DNA from: Clostridiales bacterium
GTDB taxonomy: Bacteria > Bacillota > Clostridia > Oscillospirales > Oscillospiraceae
Reading direction: 5' to 3'
DNA length: 64,000 nucleotides
Assembly: GCA_022774865.1 (NCBI GenBank)
Contig: JALFLH010000019.1
Coordinates: 52,338 to 116,337 of the forward strand
The position numbers and the translations under genes are program-made. A model generated the notes under the pieces. The model searched no databases and was not told the DNA's origin. It saw only the letters and a list, made by a program, of their open reading frames with translations. Positions within the stretch are counted from its first letter, which is position 1; every line of letters begins with the position of its first letter. Below are positions 47,743 to 57,617 of this stretch, piece by piece.

Positions 47743-49647
47743 TTAGATACCCAGCGCGGCGCGCTTGGCCTCGATGCAGGCGATCATCTTGTCGCCCAGC
47801 TTCTCGATATCGGTCTCCACAACGAATTTGGCCTCAACCCAGTCCTTGATGCCGTGGTCACCCTGCAGCAGCGCGGTGACCTCGTCGGAGCCCTTGGAGT
47901 AGGGATCCACACCCAGGAAGGTTTCAATGCCGGTGGCAACCACATAGTTGCCGATGGAGACGGCCTTCTCGGACATCCATTCGGGAGCGCAGCCCACCAC
48001 GGGAACCTGGGAGATGTTGATGCCCCAGTCCTTGGCGATGTCGGAGGCCAGAATCATCATACGGGAGATATCCACGCAGGAGCCCATGTGCAGCACGGGC
48101 GGAATACCGGCCAGCTCACACACACGCTTCAGGCCGGCGCCGCAGTATTCCTTGGCGTTGACGGGGTCCATCAGGCCGGCCTTGGCGGCAGCCTGAGCGG
48201 CACAGCCGGAGGCGATGACAATGATGTCGTTTTCCAGCATCTTCTTCATCAGGCCGATGTGGGCGCTGTCGGGGCGAACCTTGGGGTTGTTGCAGCCGAC
48301 CATGGCCACGGCACCCCGGATCACGCCGGAGTGGACGCACTCAACCAGCGGCTTGGTGGTGCCGAACGTATCCACCTGGGAGTTGGCCACGCCGTCCAGC
48401 ACCTTTTTGATGGCCTCGACGGAATAACCCACCCGGGCGTTCTGCTTCAGGTTGGGGATGTTGACCAGCTCGGGCTTGCGGTTCTTGAAGTTCTCAATGG
48501 CCAGCTTCACGATGGCCTTGGCATTCTCCCCGGCGGTATCCTCGGAGAAACGGATGAACTCGGAATCGGGCATCCGGGCAATGGGAGAGGTGGTGATAAA
48601 CTTGGTATGGAAGCACTTGCTCAGGGGGCCCAGAGCGGGGAAGATGCACTGCACGTCCACCACGATGGCCTCGCAGGCGCCGGTGAGCACCACGTTCTCC
48701 TGGTTCAGGTAGTTGCCCGCCATGGGAATGCCGTGCCGCATGGCGACCTCGTTGGAGGTGCAGCAGACGCCGGAAATGGTGATGCCCTTGGCGCCCATAC
48801 TCTTGGCGTAGGCGATCATTTCGGGGTCGTTGGCGTAGTAGACGATCATTTCGGACAGGGACGGATCATGGCCGTGCACCACGATGTTCACATTGTCCTT
48901 CTCCATCACGCCCAGATTGGCGGTGGTATCCACGGGCTTGGGGGTGCCGAACAGCACGTCGGAGAACTCAGTGCCCATCATGGAACCGCCCCAGCCGTCG
49001 GACAGACCGGCGCGCAGGGACTGACGAATCAGCGCCTCGGGCAGAGAGGAGCAGCCCATGTGGGTCATATGCAGGGACTGGGAAACCTCCCGGTCGATGG
49101 CCCGGGGCTCAATCTCGGCGTCGTGCCACAACTGCTGGGTGTGCTCGGGCGCGCGCTTCAGGAAGCGCTGGGTGCCGAAGGGCTTGCCGTATTCCATCAG
49201 GCCGGTTTCCGCCATTTCGTGCGCCAGATCGTAGATGTCCTTGCCCTCGGTCTCAATGCCCCATTCCTTGGCGATGCGAATCAGCTTTTCAGGGTCCTTG
49301 ACCTGATAGTTGCCGCCTTCCTTGGCGGCGTACAGCGTGTGCATGATGGCGCGGCCGTGGTCGGAGTGTGTTGCAGCGCCGCCGGCGGTGAACCGCAGGT
49401 AGTTACGGGCGACAATGCCGTGTACGTCGCAGCCGCAGATGCCGCGGGGTGCCTTGGGGGTAATGCGGCAGGGACCCATGGAGCAGATCCGGCAGCAGGT
49501 GCCTGCTTCGCCGAAGCCGCAGTGGGGGGTCTGATTCTTGACCCGCTGCTGCCAGGAGTCCGCGCCAACCTTCCTGCCGTTTTCCAGCAGAGCGTTGGTG
49601 GCAGCTTCCATCTCCTCGACAGTGGTTAAAGATGCCCAATCCTTCAA
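47743..49647 (-). CDS. cooS: Anaerobic carbon-monoxide dehydrogenase catalytic subunit
   Basis: 634 aa; CGFGEAGTCCRICSMGPCRITPKAPRGICGCDVHGIVARNYLR cluster motif; HMGSCVDISRM. Confidence 0.95.
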   Translation of the reverse strand: MKDWASLTTVEEMEAATNALLENGRKVGADSWQQRVKNQTPHCGFGEAGTCCRICSMGPCRITPKAPRGICGCDVHGIVARNYLRFTAGGAATHSDHGRAIMHTLYAAKEGGNYQVKDPEKLIRIAKEWGIETEGKDIYDLAHEMAETGLMEYGKPFGTQRFLKRAPEHTQQLWHDAEIEPRAIDREVSQSLHMTHMGCSSLPEALIRQSLRAGLSDGWGGSMMGTEFSDVLFGTPKPVDTTANLGVMEKDNVNIVVHGHDPSLSEMIVYYANDPEMIAYAKSMGAKGITISGVCCTSNEVAMRHGIPMAGNYLNQENVVLTGACEAIVVDVQCIFPALGPLSKCFHTKFITTSPIARMPDSEFIRFSEDTAGENAKAIVKLAIENFKNRKPELVNIPNLKQNARVGYSVEAIKKVLDGVANSQVDTFGTTKPLVECVHSGVIRGAVAMVGCNNPKVRPDSAHIGLMKKMLENDIIVIASGCAAQAAAKAGLMDPVNAKEYCGAGLKRVCELAGIPPVLHMGSCVDISRMMILASDIAKDWGINISQVPVVGCAPEWMSEKAVSIGNYVVATGIETFLGVDPYSKGSDEVTALLQGDHGIKDWVEAKFVVETDIEKLGDKMIACIEAKRAALGI

Positions 49648-49730
49648 AGTGATTTCCTCCTAATAAAACAATGATTCTATTAAACAAATACATCCAATAC
49701 GCATAGATTGGAGTATAGCGTATCGGTAAC

Positions 49731-49772
49731 ATTCTATCAATTAGGCCGGCAATTGTCAATTGTAGAATTGAC
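49731..49772 (-). promoter_or_regulatory. Promoter of the cooS-cooC-acsB operon with overlapping palindrome
   Basis: Minus strand TTGACA (49759-49754), 17-bp spacer, TAGAAT (49736-49731); perfect palindrome GTCAATT-gtag-AATTGAC (49755-49772) covers the -35. Confidence 0.75.
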
Positions 49773-49869
49773 GAATAACCTGCCGAAAAACGGAACCGGG
49801 GCAGGGGGTTTTTAGGCAATATTTTCCGCGGAAAAAACCGACGGCCGGGATAAGTTTCGGGTCATCGGA

Positions 49870-49898
49870 TTGACAACGAAGCCGAAATCGTATAAAAT
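49870..49898 (+). promoter_or_regulatory. Promoter of BMP-type cluster 2
   Basis: TTGACA (49870-49875), 17-bp spacer, TAAAAT (49893-49898). Confidence 0.65.
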
Positions 49899-49961
49899 GG
49901 AAAAGCAACCGGATAGCTCCGGCAATTTGAATCCTTTTTGCGAATGAGGAGGCAAACAATT

Positions 49962-50960
49962 ATGAAGAAAATTCTTGCGCTTACCCTGTGTGTGCTCCTG
50001 ACGGTTGGGATGCTGGCGGGCTGCGGCGGCTCCGGGGCCGGCGATGACGCGTCCGGCAACCTGACGGTTGCGCTGGTAGTCGCCGGAACCTTTGGCGACC
50101 GTTCTTTCTACGATTCCTCCAAGGAGGGCTGCGACCGTCTGGCACAGGAGGGCGTCACCGTCAAGACCATTGAGTGCAACAATGAAAACCATATGCAGCA
50201 GATCTACAACGCTGCCGATGCCGCCGACGTGGTGGTGCTGGTGGGCTGGGAGTTCTACGACGTGGAAACCATCGCGCCGGAGTATCCCAACGTAAAGTTC
50301 ATCTGGATTGACAACGCCACCTCCGCCCCCGTGGCCAACGTGCTGAACATCACCTACGCCCAGAACGAAGGTTCCTTCCTGGCCGGCTACATCGCCGCCA
50401 AGCTGTCCCAGTCCGGCGTGATCGGTGTGGTAGGCGGTGAGGACAGCGACACCATCAACGATTTTGTGGTGGGCTACAAGCAGGGCGCCCAGTACGCCAA
50501 CCCCGACTGCAAGGTGGAGGTTCAGTACGCCAACACCTACGATGATCCCGCCGTGGGCAAGGAATGCGCGCTGGCGCTCAGTGAAAAGGGCGCGGACGTG
50601 GTGTTCCAGGTGGCCTCCAAAACCGGCGACGGCGTGTTTGAGGCGGCCAAGGAGGGCGGCTTCTATGCCATCGGCGTGGACTCCGACCAGAAGTACATCG
50701 CGGACGACGTGATTGTCTGCTCCATGTGCAAGCAGGTGGGCGAATCCATCTATCAGGCCATCAAGCAGTACCAGAAGGAAGGCGACGCCTGCACCCTGTG
50801 GGGCACCACCTGGGTGGCGGACATGGCCTCCGGTCTGGTGGGCATCGGCTACGGCGAGGAGGGCTCCCAGCAGCAGGTTTCCGACGAACTGAAATCTGAG
50901 GTTGACGGCCTTGCCAAGAAGATCATTGACGGCGAGATCGTGGTGGACACCACCCGGTAA
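49962..50960 (+). CDS. BMP family ABC transporter substrate-binding lipoprotein
   Basis: MKKILALTLCVLLTVGMLAGCGGSG lipobox; VALVVAGTFGDRSFYDSSKEGCDRLAQE BMP-like. Confidence 0.93.
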   Translation: MKKILALTLCVLLTVGMLAGCGGSGAGDDASGNLTVALVVAGTFGDRSFYDSSKEGCDRLAQEGVTVKTIECNNENHMQQIYNAADAADVVVLVGWEFYDVETIAPEYPNVKFIWIDNATSAPVANVLNITYAQNEGSFLAGYIAAKLSQSGVIGVVGGEDSDTINDFVVGYKQGAQYANPDCKVEVQYANTYDDPAVGKECALALSEKGADVVFQVASKTGDGVFEAAKEGGFYAIGVDSDQKYIADDVIVCSMCKQVGESIYQAIKQYQKEGDACTLWGTTWVADMASGLVGIGYGEEGSQQQVSDELKSEVDGLAKKIIDGEIVVDTTR

Positions 50961-50974
50961 GAATCCCATATCTG

Positions 50975-51004
50975 AACGAGGCTCCTGCGGGAGCCTCGTT
51001 TTTG
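50975..51004 (+). terminator. Intrinsic terminator/attenuator between SBP and ATPase genes
   Basis: AACGAGGCTCC-tgcg-GGAGCCTCGTT + TTT. Confidence 0.88.
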
Positions 51005-51026
51005 TATATTCCCACCGGGAAATCTG

Positions 51027-51055
51027 TTGAAACCCCAGGGAATCTGTGGTAGTAT
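51027..51055 (+). promoter_or_regulatory. Secondary promoter upstream of the ATPase gene
   Basis: TTGAAA (51027-51032), 17-bp spacer, TAGTAT (51050-51055). Confidence 0.5.
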
Positions 51056-51097
51056 TACAGATATCAAACGTGTCAAATTCGATATGGGGTGATACGT

Positions 51098-52636
51098 ATG
51101 GAAAACATCGTGGAATTTTCCCACGTGAGTATGGAATTTCCCGGCATCCGGGCCAATGACGATATTTCACTGGCCATCCGCAGGGGTGAGATCTTTGCGC
51201 TGGTGGGTGAAAACGGCGCAGGCAAATCCACGCTGATGAACATCCTCTATGGAATTCTGACCCCCACGGCGGGGGAAGTAACCATCAAGGGGCAGCAGGT
51301 GACTTCCTTCAGCCCCAAAAATGCCATGCAGCAGGGCGTGGGCATGGTACACCAGCACTTCATGCTGGTACCCAGCTTTACCGTGGCGCAGAACATCGTA
51401 CTGGGGCGGGAGCCAAAGAAATGGGGGCTGTTCTGCGACGGCACCGCCGCCCGGGACGCAGTCCGGGAGCTGACCGCGGAATACGGCCTGCAGGTCAATC
51501 CGGACGATACCGTGCGGGACATCAGCGTGGGGCTGCAGCAGCGGGTGGAGATTCTGAAAACCCTCTACCGGGGGGCGGATATCCTGATTCTGGACGAGCC
51601 GACGGCGGTGCTTACGCCGCAGGAGACCGACGAGCTGTTCGCCATGCTCCGCAAGGTGGTGGCTCAAAAAGGCATGACCGTCATCATCATCACCCACAAG
51701 CTCTACGAGGTGATGGCCATTTCCGACCGGGTGGGTATCATGCGCCAGGGAAAGCTCATCGGCGTCCGGGAAACGGCGCAGGTCAGTGAGCGGATTCTGG
51801 CCTCCATGATGGTGGGCCGGGAGGTGCTGCAGGACCCGGTGGAGAAAACCGGCCAGCCCGGTGAGGCCAGAATTACGGTCAACGATCTGTGGGTGCCCGA
51901 CAACCGGGGGCTGCCCGCCGTGAAGGGTCTGAGTCTGGAGGTTCACGCGGGAGAAATTCTGGGTATTGCCGCCATCGAGGGCAATGGCCAGAGCGAGCTG
52001 CTGGAAGCCATCACCGGAATGCGCCCCTACGCCGGGAAGATTTTCGTGGGCGGCAGGGACATTGTGGGGCTTTCCCCCGGCCAGATCCGCGATCTGGGGC
52101 TTGCCCATGTGCCCGAGGACCGGCTGGCCACCGGTGTGGATTCTCAGGCGTCCATTACGGACAACCTGCTGGTGGGCAAGCACAGGAACCCTCAATTCAC
52201 CCGTCTGGGCTTCCATATGAACCGCCGGGCGGTGGACGCATACGCCAAGGAGGTTTACGACCGGTTTGATATCCGTTCCTCCGGTCTGGAAACGGCGGCG
52301 GGCAGTCTCTCCGGCGGCAATATGCAGAAAGTGGTCATCGCCAGAGAGTTCTCCTTTGACGCGGACATATACGTGATCGCACAGCCCACCCGGGGCGTGG
52401 ATATCGGCGCCATTGAGTTTATCCACCAGCGGATTCTGGAAAAACGGGCGGCAGGCGCGGCGGTGCTGCTGTGCAGCGCAGATCTGGACGAGGTGCTGCG
52501 GCTTTCCGACCGGGTGATTACCATTTACGAGGGTCAGATCACCGGGCAGTTCGACCGGGATCATCTGGACAAGGAGGAAATCGGCTATTACATGACCGGT
52601 TCCAGAGAGGAGGCCGCCCATGAAAAAGAGAATTGA
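51098..52636 (+). CDS. ABC transporter ATP-binding protein (BMP/nucleoside importer)
   Basis: LVGENGAGKSTLMNILYGILTPTAG; LSGGNMQKVVIAREF. Confidence 0.94.
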   Translation: MENIVEFSHVSMEFPGIRANDDISLAIRRGEIFALVGENGAGKSTLMNILYGILTPTAGEVTIKGQQVTSFSPKNAMQQGVGMVHQHFMLVPSFTVAQNIVLGREPKKWGLFCDGTAARDAVRELTAEYGLQVNPDDTVRDISVGLQQRVEILKTLYRGADILILDEPTAVLTPQETDELFAMLRKVVAQKGMTVIIITHKLYEVMAISDRVGIMRQGKLIGVRETAQVSERILASMMVGREVLQDPVEKTGQPGEARITVNDLWVPDNRGLPAVKGLSLEVHAGEILGIAAIEGNGQSELLEAITGMRPYAGKIFVGGRDIVGLSPGQIRDLGLAHVPEDRLATGVDSQASITDNLLVGKHRNPQFTRLGFHMNRRAVDAYAKEVYDRFDIRSSGLETAAGSLSGGNMQKVVIAREFSFDADIYVIAQPTRGVDIGAIEFIHQRILEKRAAGAAVLLCSADLDEVLRLSDRVITIYEGQITGQFDRDHLDKEEIGYYMTGSREEAAHEKEN

Positions 52637-53708
52637 CTGGGGCTATCTGGCCTCGCTGTCCCTTTCGGTGGTACTGGCGCTGCTGGTGGGCGCGGCCATC
52701 ATGGCGGTCACCGGCCATGATCCCATTGCCGCCTATCGGGAGCTGGTCAAAGGCGCCACCGGCTGCCAGCGGCTTTCCGATGTCCTGCACCTGTTTGCCA
52801 AGCGTCAGTTCGGCAACACCATCGAATACGCCATGGTGCTGTTCCTGACGGGTCTGGCCTGCGCCATCGGCGCCCGGGTGGGCATCTTCAATGTGGGCGG
52901 CGAGGGTCAGCTTTATCTGGGCGCCATCGTATCCGCCTACATCGGCGCGAAAATGGCCGGTTCCTCCGCGTGGATCGTCATTCCGCTGGCGGCGCTGGGC
53001 GCCATGGCCGCGGGCGGCTTCTACGCCTGGATTCCCGGTGTGCTGAAGGTGAAGCTGAAGGTCAACGAGGTTATCACCACGATCATGATGAATACCATCG
53101 CCATCTATTTCTGCGCCTACCTGTCCAACGGCCCCTGGAAAACCACCCAGGGCAACCGGGTCTCCGGCACGGATACACTGGCGGCGAATCTCCAGTTCAC
53201 CCGGCTGATCAAAGGCTCCAACCTGACCACGGCGATCTTCGCCTCCGCCGTCATCGCCTTTCTGGTCTGGTACGTGATGGCAAAAACCACCAAGGGCTAC
53301 GAAATGAAGCTGATCGGGGAAAATCCCCGGTTTGCCAGGTATTCCGGATTGAAAGTGGATCGCACCATCATCACCACCATGGTGATTTCCGGCGCGATCT
53401 GCGGCCTGGTGGGGATGTTCGAGGTTTACGGCCTGAAGGGCAACTACCAGGACGGCATTTCCAACGAGTATTATTTTGACGGTCTGCTGGTGGCCATGAT
53501 CATGCGATATCAGCCGGTGGGCATCATTGCGATGAGCTTTGCCTTCGCGTTTCTGAAGGTAGGCGCGGCGGGCATGGAGCTGAACGCCGGGGTGCCCGGC
53601 GAACTGTACCGCATCATTCAGGCCGTGATTATCTTCTTCCTGGCGGCGGAAAGGGGCGTCAAGGCCATTCTGGCCGGGAAAATGAAGGGAGGCGCGCGTC
53701 ATGGGTAA
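52620..53708 (+). CDS. ABC transporter permease (BMP/nucleoside importer)
   Basis: Multi-TM, GARVGIFNVGGEGQLYLGAIVSAY; overlaps neighbours. Confidence 0.9.
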   Translation: MKKRIDWGYLASLSLSVVLALLVGAAIMAVTGHDPIAAYRELVKGATGCQRLSDVLHLFAKRQFGNTIEYAMVLFLTGLACAIGARVGIFNVGGEGQLYLGAIVSAYIGAKMAGSSAWIVIPLAALGAMAAGGFYAWIPGVLKVKLKVNEVITTIMMNTIAIYFCAYLSNGPWKTTQGNRVSGTDTLAANLQFTRLIKGSNLTTAIFASAVIAFLVWYVMAKTTKGYEMKLIGENPRFARYSGLKVDRTIITTMVISGAICGLVGMFEVYGLKGNYQDGISNEYYFDGLLVAMIMRYQPVGIIAMSFAFAFLKVGAAGMELNAGVPGELYRIIQAVIIFFLAAERGVKAILAGKMKGGARHG

Positions 53709-54600
53709 CATCTTCACGGTGGGTCTGTTCCGGCAAATGCTCCGCTCAGCCACCCCGGTGGCACTGGCCGCGCTGGGCGGATTGATGACGGAGCACGCGG
53801 GAATTATGAACATCGGCATGGATGGCATGATCCTGCTCGGCGCGTTCACCGCCGTTGCGGTAAGCATCGTCACCGGCTCCGCCTTTGCCGGTACGCTGGC
53901 GGCAATTCTGGTCGGCATCCTTGTGGGACTGTTTTTCGCGCTGTTCGTGGTGAAGTTCAAAAGCGACGAATTCATCATCGGTACGGCACTGAACATCTTT
54001 GCCGGCGGTCTGACCACCTTTTTGCTCTGGGCTATCTTCGGTGTCCGGGGCACCATCCGCACCCAGGCGGGTCTGCCCACGGTGAATCTGGGCATCATCG
54101 GGAAAATTCCCTTTCTTGGCGAGATTCTCAGTGGAAATTCCCTGTTTGTCTACCTGACGGTGGGACTGGTCATTCTGATGTGGGCGCTGGTATACCGGAC
54201 GCCCCTGGGCTTCTGGATCCGGGCATCAGGCGAGCATCCCGCCACTCTTCGCACCGCCGGCATCAGCCCGGAACGGATGAAGTGGCTGTCCTCCACCCTA
54301 TGCGGCGCGTTCTGCGGTCTGGCGGGTGCGCAGCTCGCACTGGGCAATGTGACCATGTTCTCCGAGGGCATGAGCAATTCCCGGGGGTATGTGGCTTTCG
54401 CCTGTGTGATTTTCGGCGGAGCGAACCCGGTGAAAGCATATCTGGCGGCGCTGATGTTCGGCTTCTTTGACGCCCTGGGCTACCGGCTGCAGGAATACAA
54501 TATCAGCGCCAACCTGACCTCCATGATCCCCTATGTGATCACGGTATGCATGATGGTCTATGTCGTCGTCCGGGGCAGCCGGAAAAAGGCGAAGGTGTAA
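53701..54600 (+). CDS. ABC transporter permease (BMP/nucleoside importer)
   Basis: ALGGLMTEHAGIMNIGMDGMILLGAFTAV. Confidence 0.9.
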   Translation: MGNIFTVGLFRQMLRSATPVALAALGGLMTEHAGIMNIGMDGMILLGAFTAVAVSIVTGSAFAGTLAAILVGILVGLFFALFVVKFKSDEFIIGTALNIFAGGLTTFLLWAIFGVRGTIRTQAGLPTVNLGIIGKIPFLGEILSGNSLFVYLTVGLVILMWALVYRTPLGFWIRASGEHPATLRTAGISPERMKWLSSTLCGAFCGLAGAQLALGNVTMFSEGMSNSRGYVAFACVIFGGANPVKAYLAALMFGFFDALGYRLQEYNISANLTSMIPYVITVCMMVYVVVRGSRKKAKV

Positions 54601-54658
54601 CACAGCAAAAAACATCGGGCGCTCGTTTGAGCGCCCGATTCGCGTTGTGGGGATGATT

Positions 54659-56005
54659 TTATTTGCCCGCGATGGAGAGACCCTCCACCAGCACGCTGGG
54701 GGAGCCGAAGGCGGTCATGCCCATGGCCATGGGCAAATGGCAGTTGTTCGCCACTGCCGTGATGTTTTTCAGCAGGGTGTAGAAATTGCCCGCCACGGTG
54801 AAGGACTTGACGTACTCCGCCTTTTTTCCGCCGCGGATCATGAAGCCGGCGCTTTGCAGGGAAAAGTCACCGGATACGGGGTTGGCGCCGGCGTGCAGGC
54901 CGTCCAGGGAGTGGATATACACGCCGCTGCCCGCCTTTTCCAACAGCTCCTCCTCGGTCAGGCTGCCGTTTTCCAGATACATGGTGAAAGGCTGAACAGC
55001 CACGGGCGCGGTGTAGCCCGATTTGGACGCATTGCCGGTGGTTTTCTTTCCGGCCACGGCGGCCGTTTTCAGGTTGTACAGCAGCGTATTCAGGCGGCCG
55101 TTTTCTATGATGTTCTTCCTGCGGGTGGGGCTGCCCTCGGCGTCAAAGTGGATGGGCATGGGATTTTCGGGATGGAACGGATCGTCCACCAGCGTGACAA
55201 TACCGGATGCCACCAGTTCTCCCTCCTGACCTGCCAAACGGGACAAGCCCTTTTGCGCGGCTTCGGAGGAGAAAACAGAAGCGTAGGTCTGCAGCAGGTC
55301 GCTCATGGCCTCTGGGCTGAACACCACGGGATACTGACCCGTGGGAGCCACTTCGCCGCCCAGCTTCAGCTTGGCGCTGTCCACCGCCTTTCTGACCAGC
55401 GCGCCGGTATCAATTTGAGACAGCTCACCCAGCTTGATCTGAAAATCGTTGGACATTTCCTTGCCGTCGGAGACGACGCCCACGGCAATCAGACCGGCCG
55501 CGTTATTCTCGTAGTGCAGATCCAGCCCCTTGGAGTTGAAAATGGCAATCTCGTTGCACTCGGCAATGCCCTGAGTCTGGCAGCCATCGACGACGGCGGG
55601 GTCGGCGGCATAGATCTTCTCCTGGGTTTCCAGCACCTTGGCGATCAATTCCTCGGTGGAGGGCAGGGCGTAGGGCTGGAGCCGCAGCGGCTCATACTTC
55701 TGTCCGCCCTCGCCCAGAAAAACCTGCTCCTCCGCTTCCAGAACGGAGGCGTTATCGGCGGCTCTGGCAACCAGCGCGCGGGCTTCTTCGGCGGAGAGTG
55801 CCTCAGTGGAGGCATAGCCCATCTTGCCGTTCACGATGCAGCGCAGGCAGACACCGCCGTCCCGGGAAGCGGCAAACTCGTTGACATCGTGCTGGAACGC
55901 CTCCACGCTGGTGCTCTCCCCCGCCTGATAGTAAAGCTCGTATTCCGTAATACCGGCGTCGCCGCACGCGGAAATGACGGCATCCTTAAATTCACTGAAA
56001 TTCAT
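54659..56005 (-). CDS. pmbA: TldE/PmbA family metallopeptidase-like protein
   Basis: TldD/PmbA family; lacks HExxxH; adjacent to tldD. Confidence 0.9.
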   Translation of the reverse strand: MNFSEFKDAVISACGDAGITEYELYYQAGESTSVEAFQHDVNEFAASRDGGVCLRCIVNGKMGYASTEALSAEEARALVARAADNASVLEAEEQVFLGEGGQKYEPLRLQPYALPSTEELIAKVLETQEKIYAADPAVVDGCQTQGIAECNEIAIFNSKGLDLHYENNAAGLIAVGVVSDGKEMSNDFQIKLGELSQIDTGALVRKAVDSAKLKLGGEVAPTGQYPVVFSPEAMSDLLQTYASVFSSEAAQKGLSRLAGQEGELVASGIVTLVDDPFHPENPMPIHFDAEGSPTRRKNIIENGRLNTLLYNLKTAAVAGKKTTGNASKSGYTAPVAVQPFTMYLENGSLTEEELLEKAGSGVYIHSLDGLHAGANPVSGDFSLQSAGFMIRGGKKAEYVKSFTVAGNFYTLLKNITAVANNCHLPMAMGMTAFGSPSVLVEGLSIAGK

Positions 56006-56017
56006 GGCAATTCCTCC

Positions 56018-57397
56018 TTATCTGCCGCCCACAGTAATGCTGGACACCCGGATCAGGGGCTGGCCCACATTGGTGGGAACGGAGCCGCTGGAGGAGCCGC
56101 ACATACCCTGCCCCATGTCCAGATTCGCGCCCACCATGTCGATGTTCTGAATGATCTCGCTGCCCTTGCCCACCAGACTGGCTCCCCGGACGGGCTCGCA
56201 GATCTTTCCGTTGCGGATCAGGTAGCCCTCGTTGACCGCGAAGTTGAATTCGCCGGTAATCGGGTTGACGGAGCCGCCGCCCATCTCCTTGGCGTACAGG
56301 CCGTACGCAATGGAGGCGATGATATCCGCATCCTTGTCCTGCCCCGGCGCGATGTAGGTATTGGTCATCCGGGAGGTGGGGGTGAAGCGATAGCTCTGGC
56401 GGCGGGAGGAGCCGGTGGAGGCCATTCCCATCCGGCGCCCGTTAAACTTGTCGATCATGTAGGACTTCAGTACGCCGTTTTCAATCAGCACCTTGCGCTG
56501 GGCGGGGGTGCCCTCGTCGTCGATGTTGATGGAGCCCCAGGCGCCGGGGATGGTGCCGTCGTCGATGGCGGTCACCTTCTCGTTGGCAATCTTCTGCCCC
56601 AGCTTGCCCGTAAACTGGCTCTGACCCAAAGCGACGGAAGTCGCCTCCAGGGAGTGGCCGCAGGCCTCGTGGAAAATCACGCCGCCAAACCCATTTTCAA
56701 TGGCCACCGGCATGACGCCCGCCGGGCAGTAGCCCGCCCCGGCCATGGTCACGGCCTGTCTGGCCGCGTGGATGCCCACGTTTTTGGGATCGATGGTGTT
56801 GAACATCTCCAGACCCATGCGGCGTCCCGGCGCACAGCTTCCGGTCTGGGTTTCGCCGTTCATCTCCGCCACGGCGGAGATGAACATACGGGTACGGATC
56901 TGGCGATCCTGGGTATACAGCCCCTCCGAATTGGCAATGAGGATGTTGTGATCCACATCCAGCAGGCCGCCGGTGACCTGCTTAACAGCGGAATCATATT
57001 CTCTGGCGGCAAAGTAGCCCTCCTTCAGGATGGCAACCTTTGCCTGATTGGGCACAGAGGAAGGGACAATTTTTACCGGGTGAATATCCCCAAACAGGCG
57101 CTCCTGCAGGACAATGTCGATCTGGGCTTCGCCCTGTCCCAGCGCCTCGGCGGCGGACTCGGCACAGCGCAGGAGTCCCGCCTCGCTCATGTCCACGGTG
57201 GAGGCCATGACGCTGCGAAGCCCCTTGTAAACCCGCACGGCGGCGCCGGCGATCACAGCGTCGTTGATGGAATCAACCTTGTCCGCAATCATATTGATGA
57301 CGTGGTTGACGGTATTCTCCGCGAAGATCTCGGCGTAGTCCGCGCCGGTGGAAACCGCTTTTTGGAGAACCCGTTGGCAAATTTCTCTGGAAATCAT
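56018..57397 (-). CDS. tldD: TldD family metalloprotease
   Basis: GGVIFHEACGHSLEATSVAL (HExxxH), GTPAQRKVLIENGVLKSYMIDKFNGRRMG. Confidence 0.93.
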   Translation of the reverse strand: MISREICQRVLQKAVSTGADYAEIFAENTVNHVINMIADKVDSINDAVIAGAAVRVYKGLRSVMASTVDMSEAGLLRCAESAAEALGQGEAQIDIVLQERLFGDIHPVKIVPSSVPNQAKVAILKEGYFAAREYDSAVKQVTGGLLDVDHNILIANSEGLYTQDRQIRTRMFISAVAEMNGETQTGSCAPGRRMGLEMFNTIDPKNVGIHAARQAVTMAGAGYCPAGVMPVAIENGFGGVIFHEACGHSLEATSVALGQSQFTGKLGQKIANEKVTAIDDGTIPGAWGSINIDDEGTPAQRKVLIENGVLKSYMIDKFNGRRMGMASTGSSRRQSYRFTPTSRMTNTYIAPGQDKDADIIASIAYGLYAKEMGGGSVNPITGEFNFAVNEGYLIRNGKICEPVRGASLVGKGSEIIQNIDMVGANLDMGQGMCGSSSGSVPTNVGQPLIRVSSITVGGR

Positions 57398-57617
57398 GCT
57401 GGCAGCTCCTTTTCCTGATAATGATGCTATCTTAGCACGAACCCGATTAAAAAGCAATCAACTACCCGATGAAATCCAAATGAAATTCTTCAACCGGAGG
57501 TGGAGCCAAAAATAAAGGTGTACATTTTCGGGGAATTCTGATATAATAGTCTATATTGTGGTTTCTTTGCGGGGGAAGCAGGCATTCCCCCGGAACCAGG
57601 AAACGGAGTTGAATGCG

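Noticed and set aside
47677-49629. 650-aa plus-strand ORF antisense to cooS
   Set aside because: Gly/His-rich shadow frame opposite a confidently identified CODH gene.
54560-57418. 952-aa plus-strand ORF antisense to pmbA and tldD
   Set aside because: Covers two well-supported genes on the other strand; Gly/His/Gln-rich pattern typical of antisense frames here.
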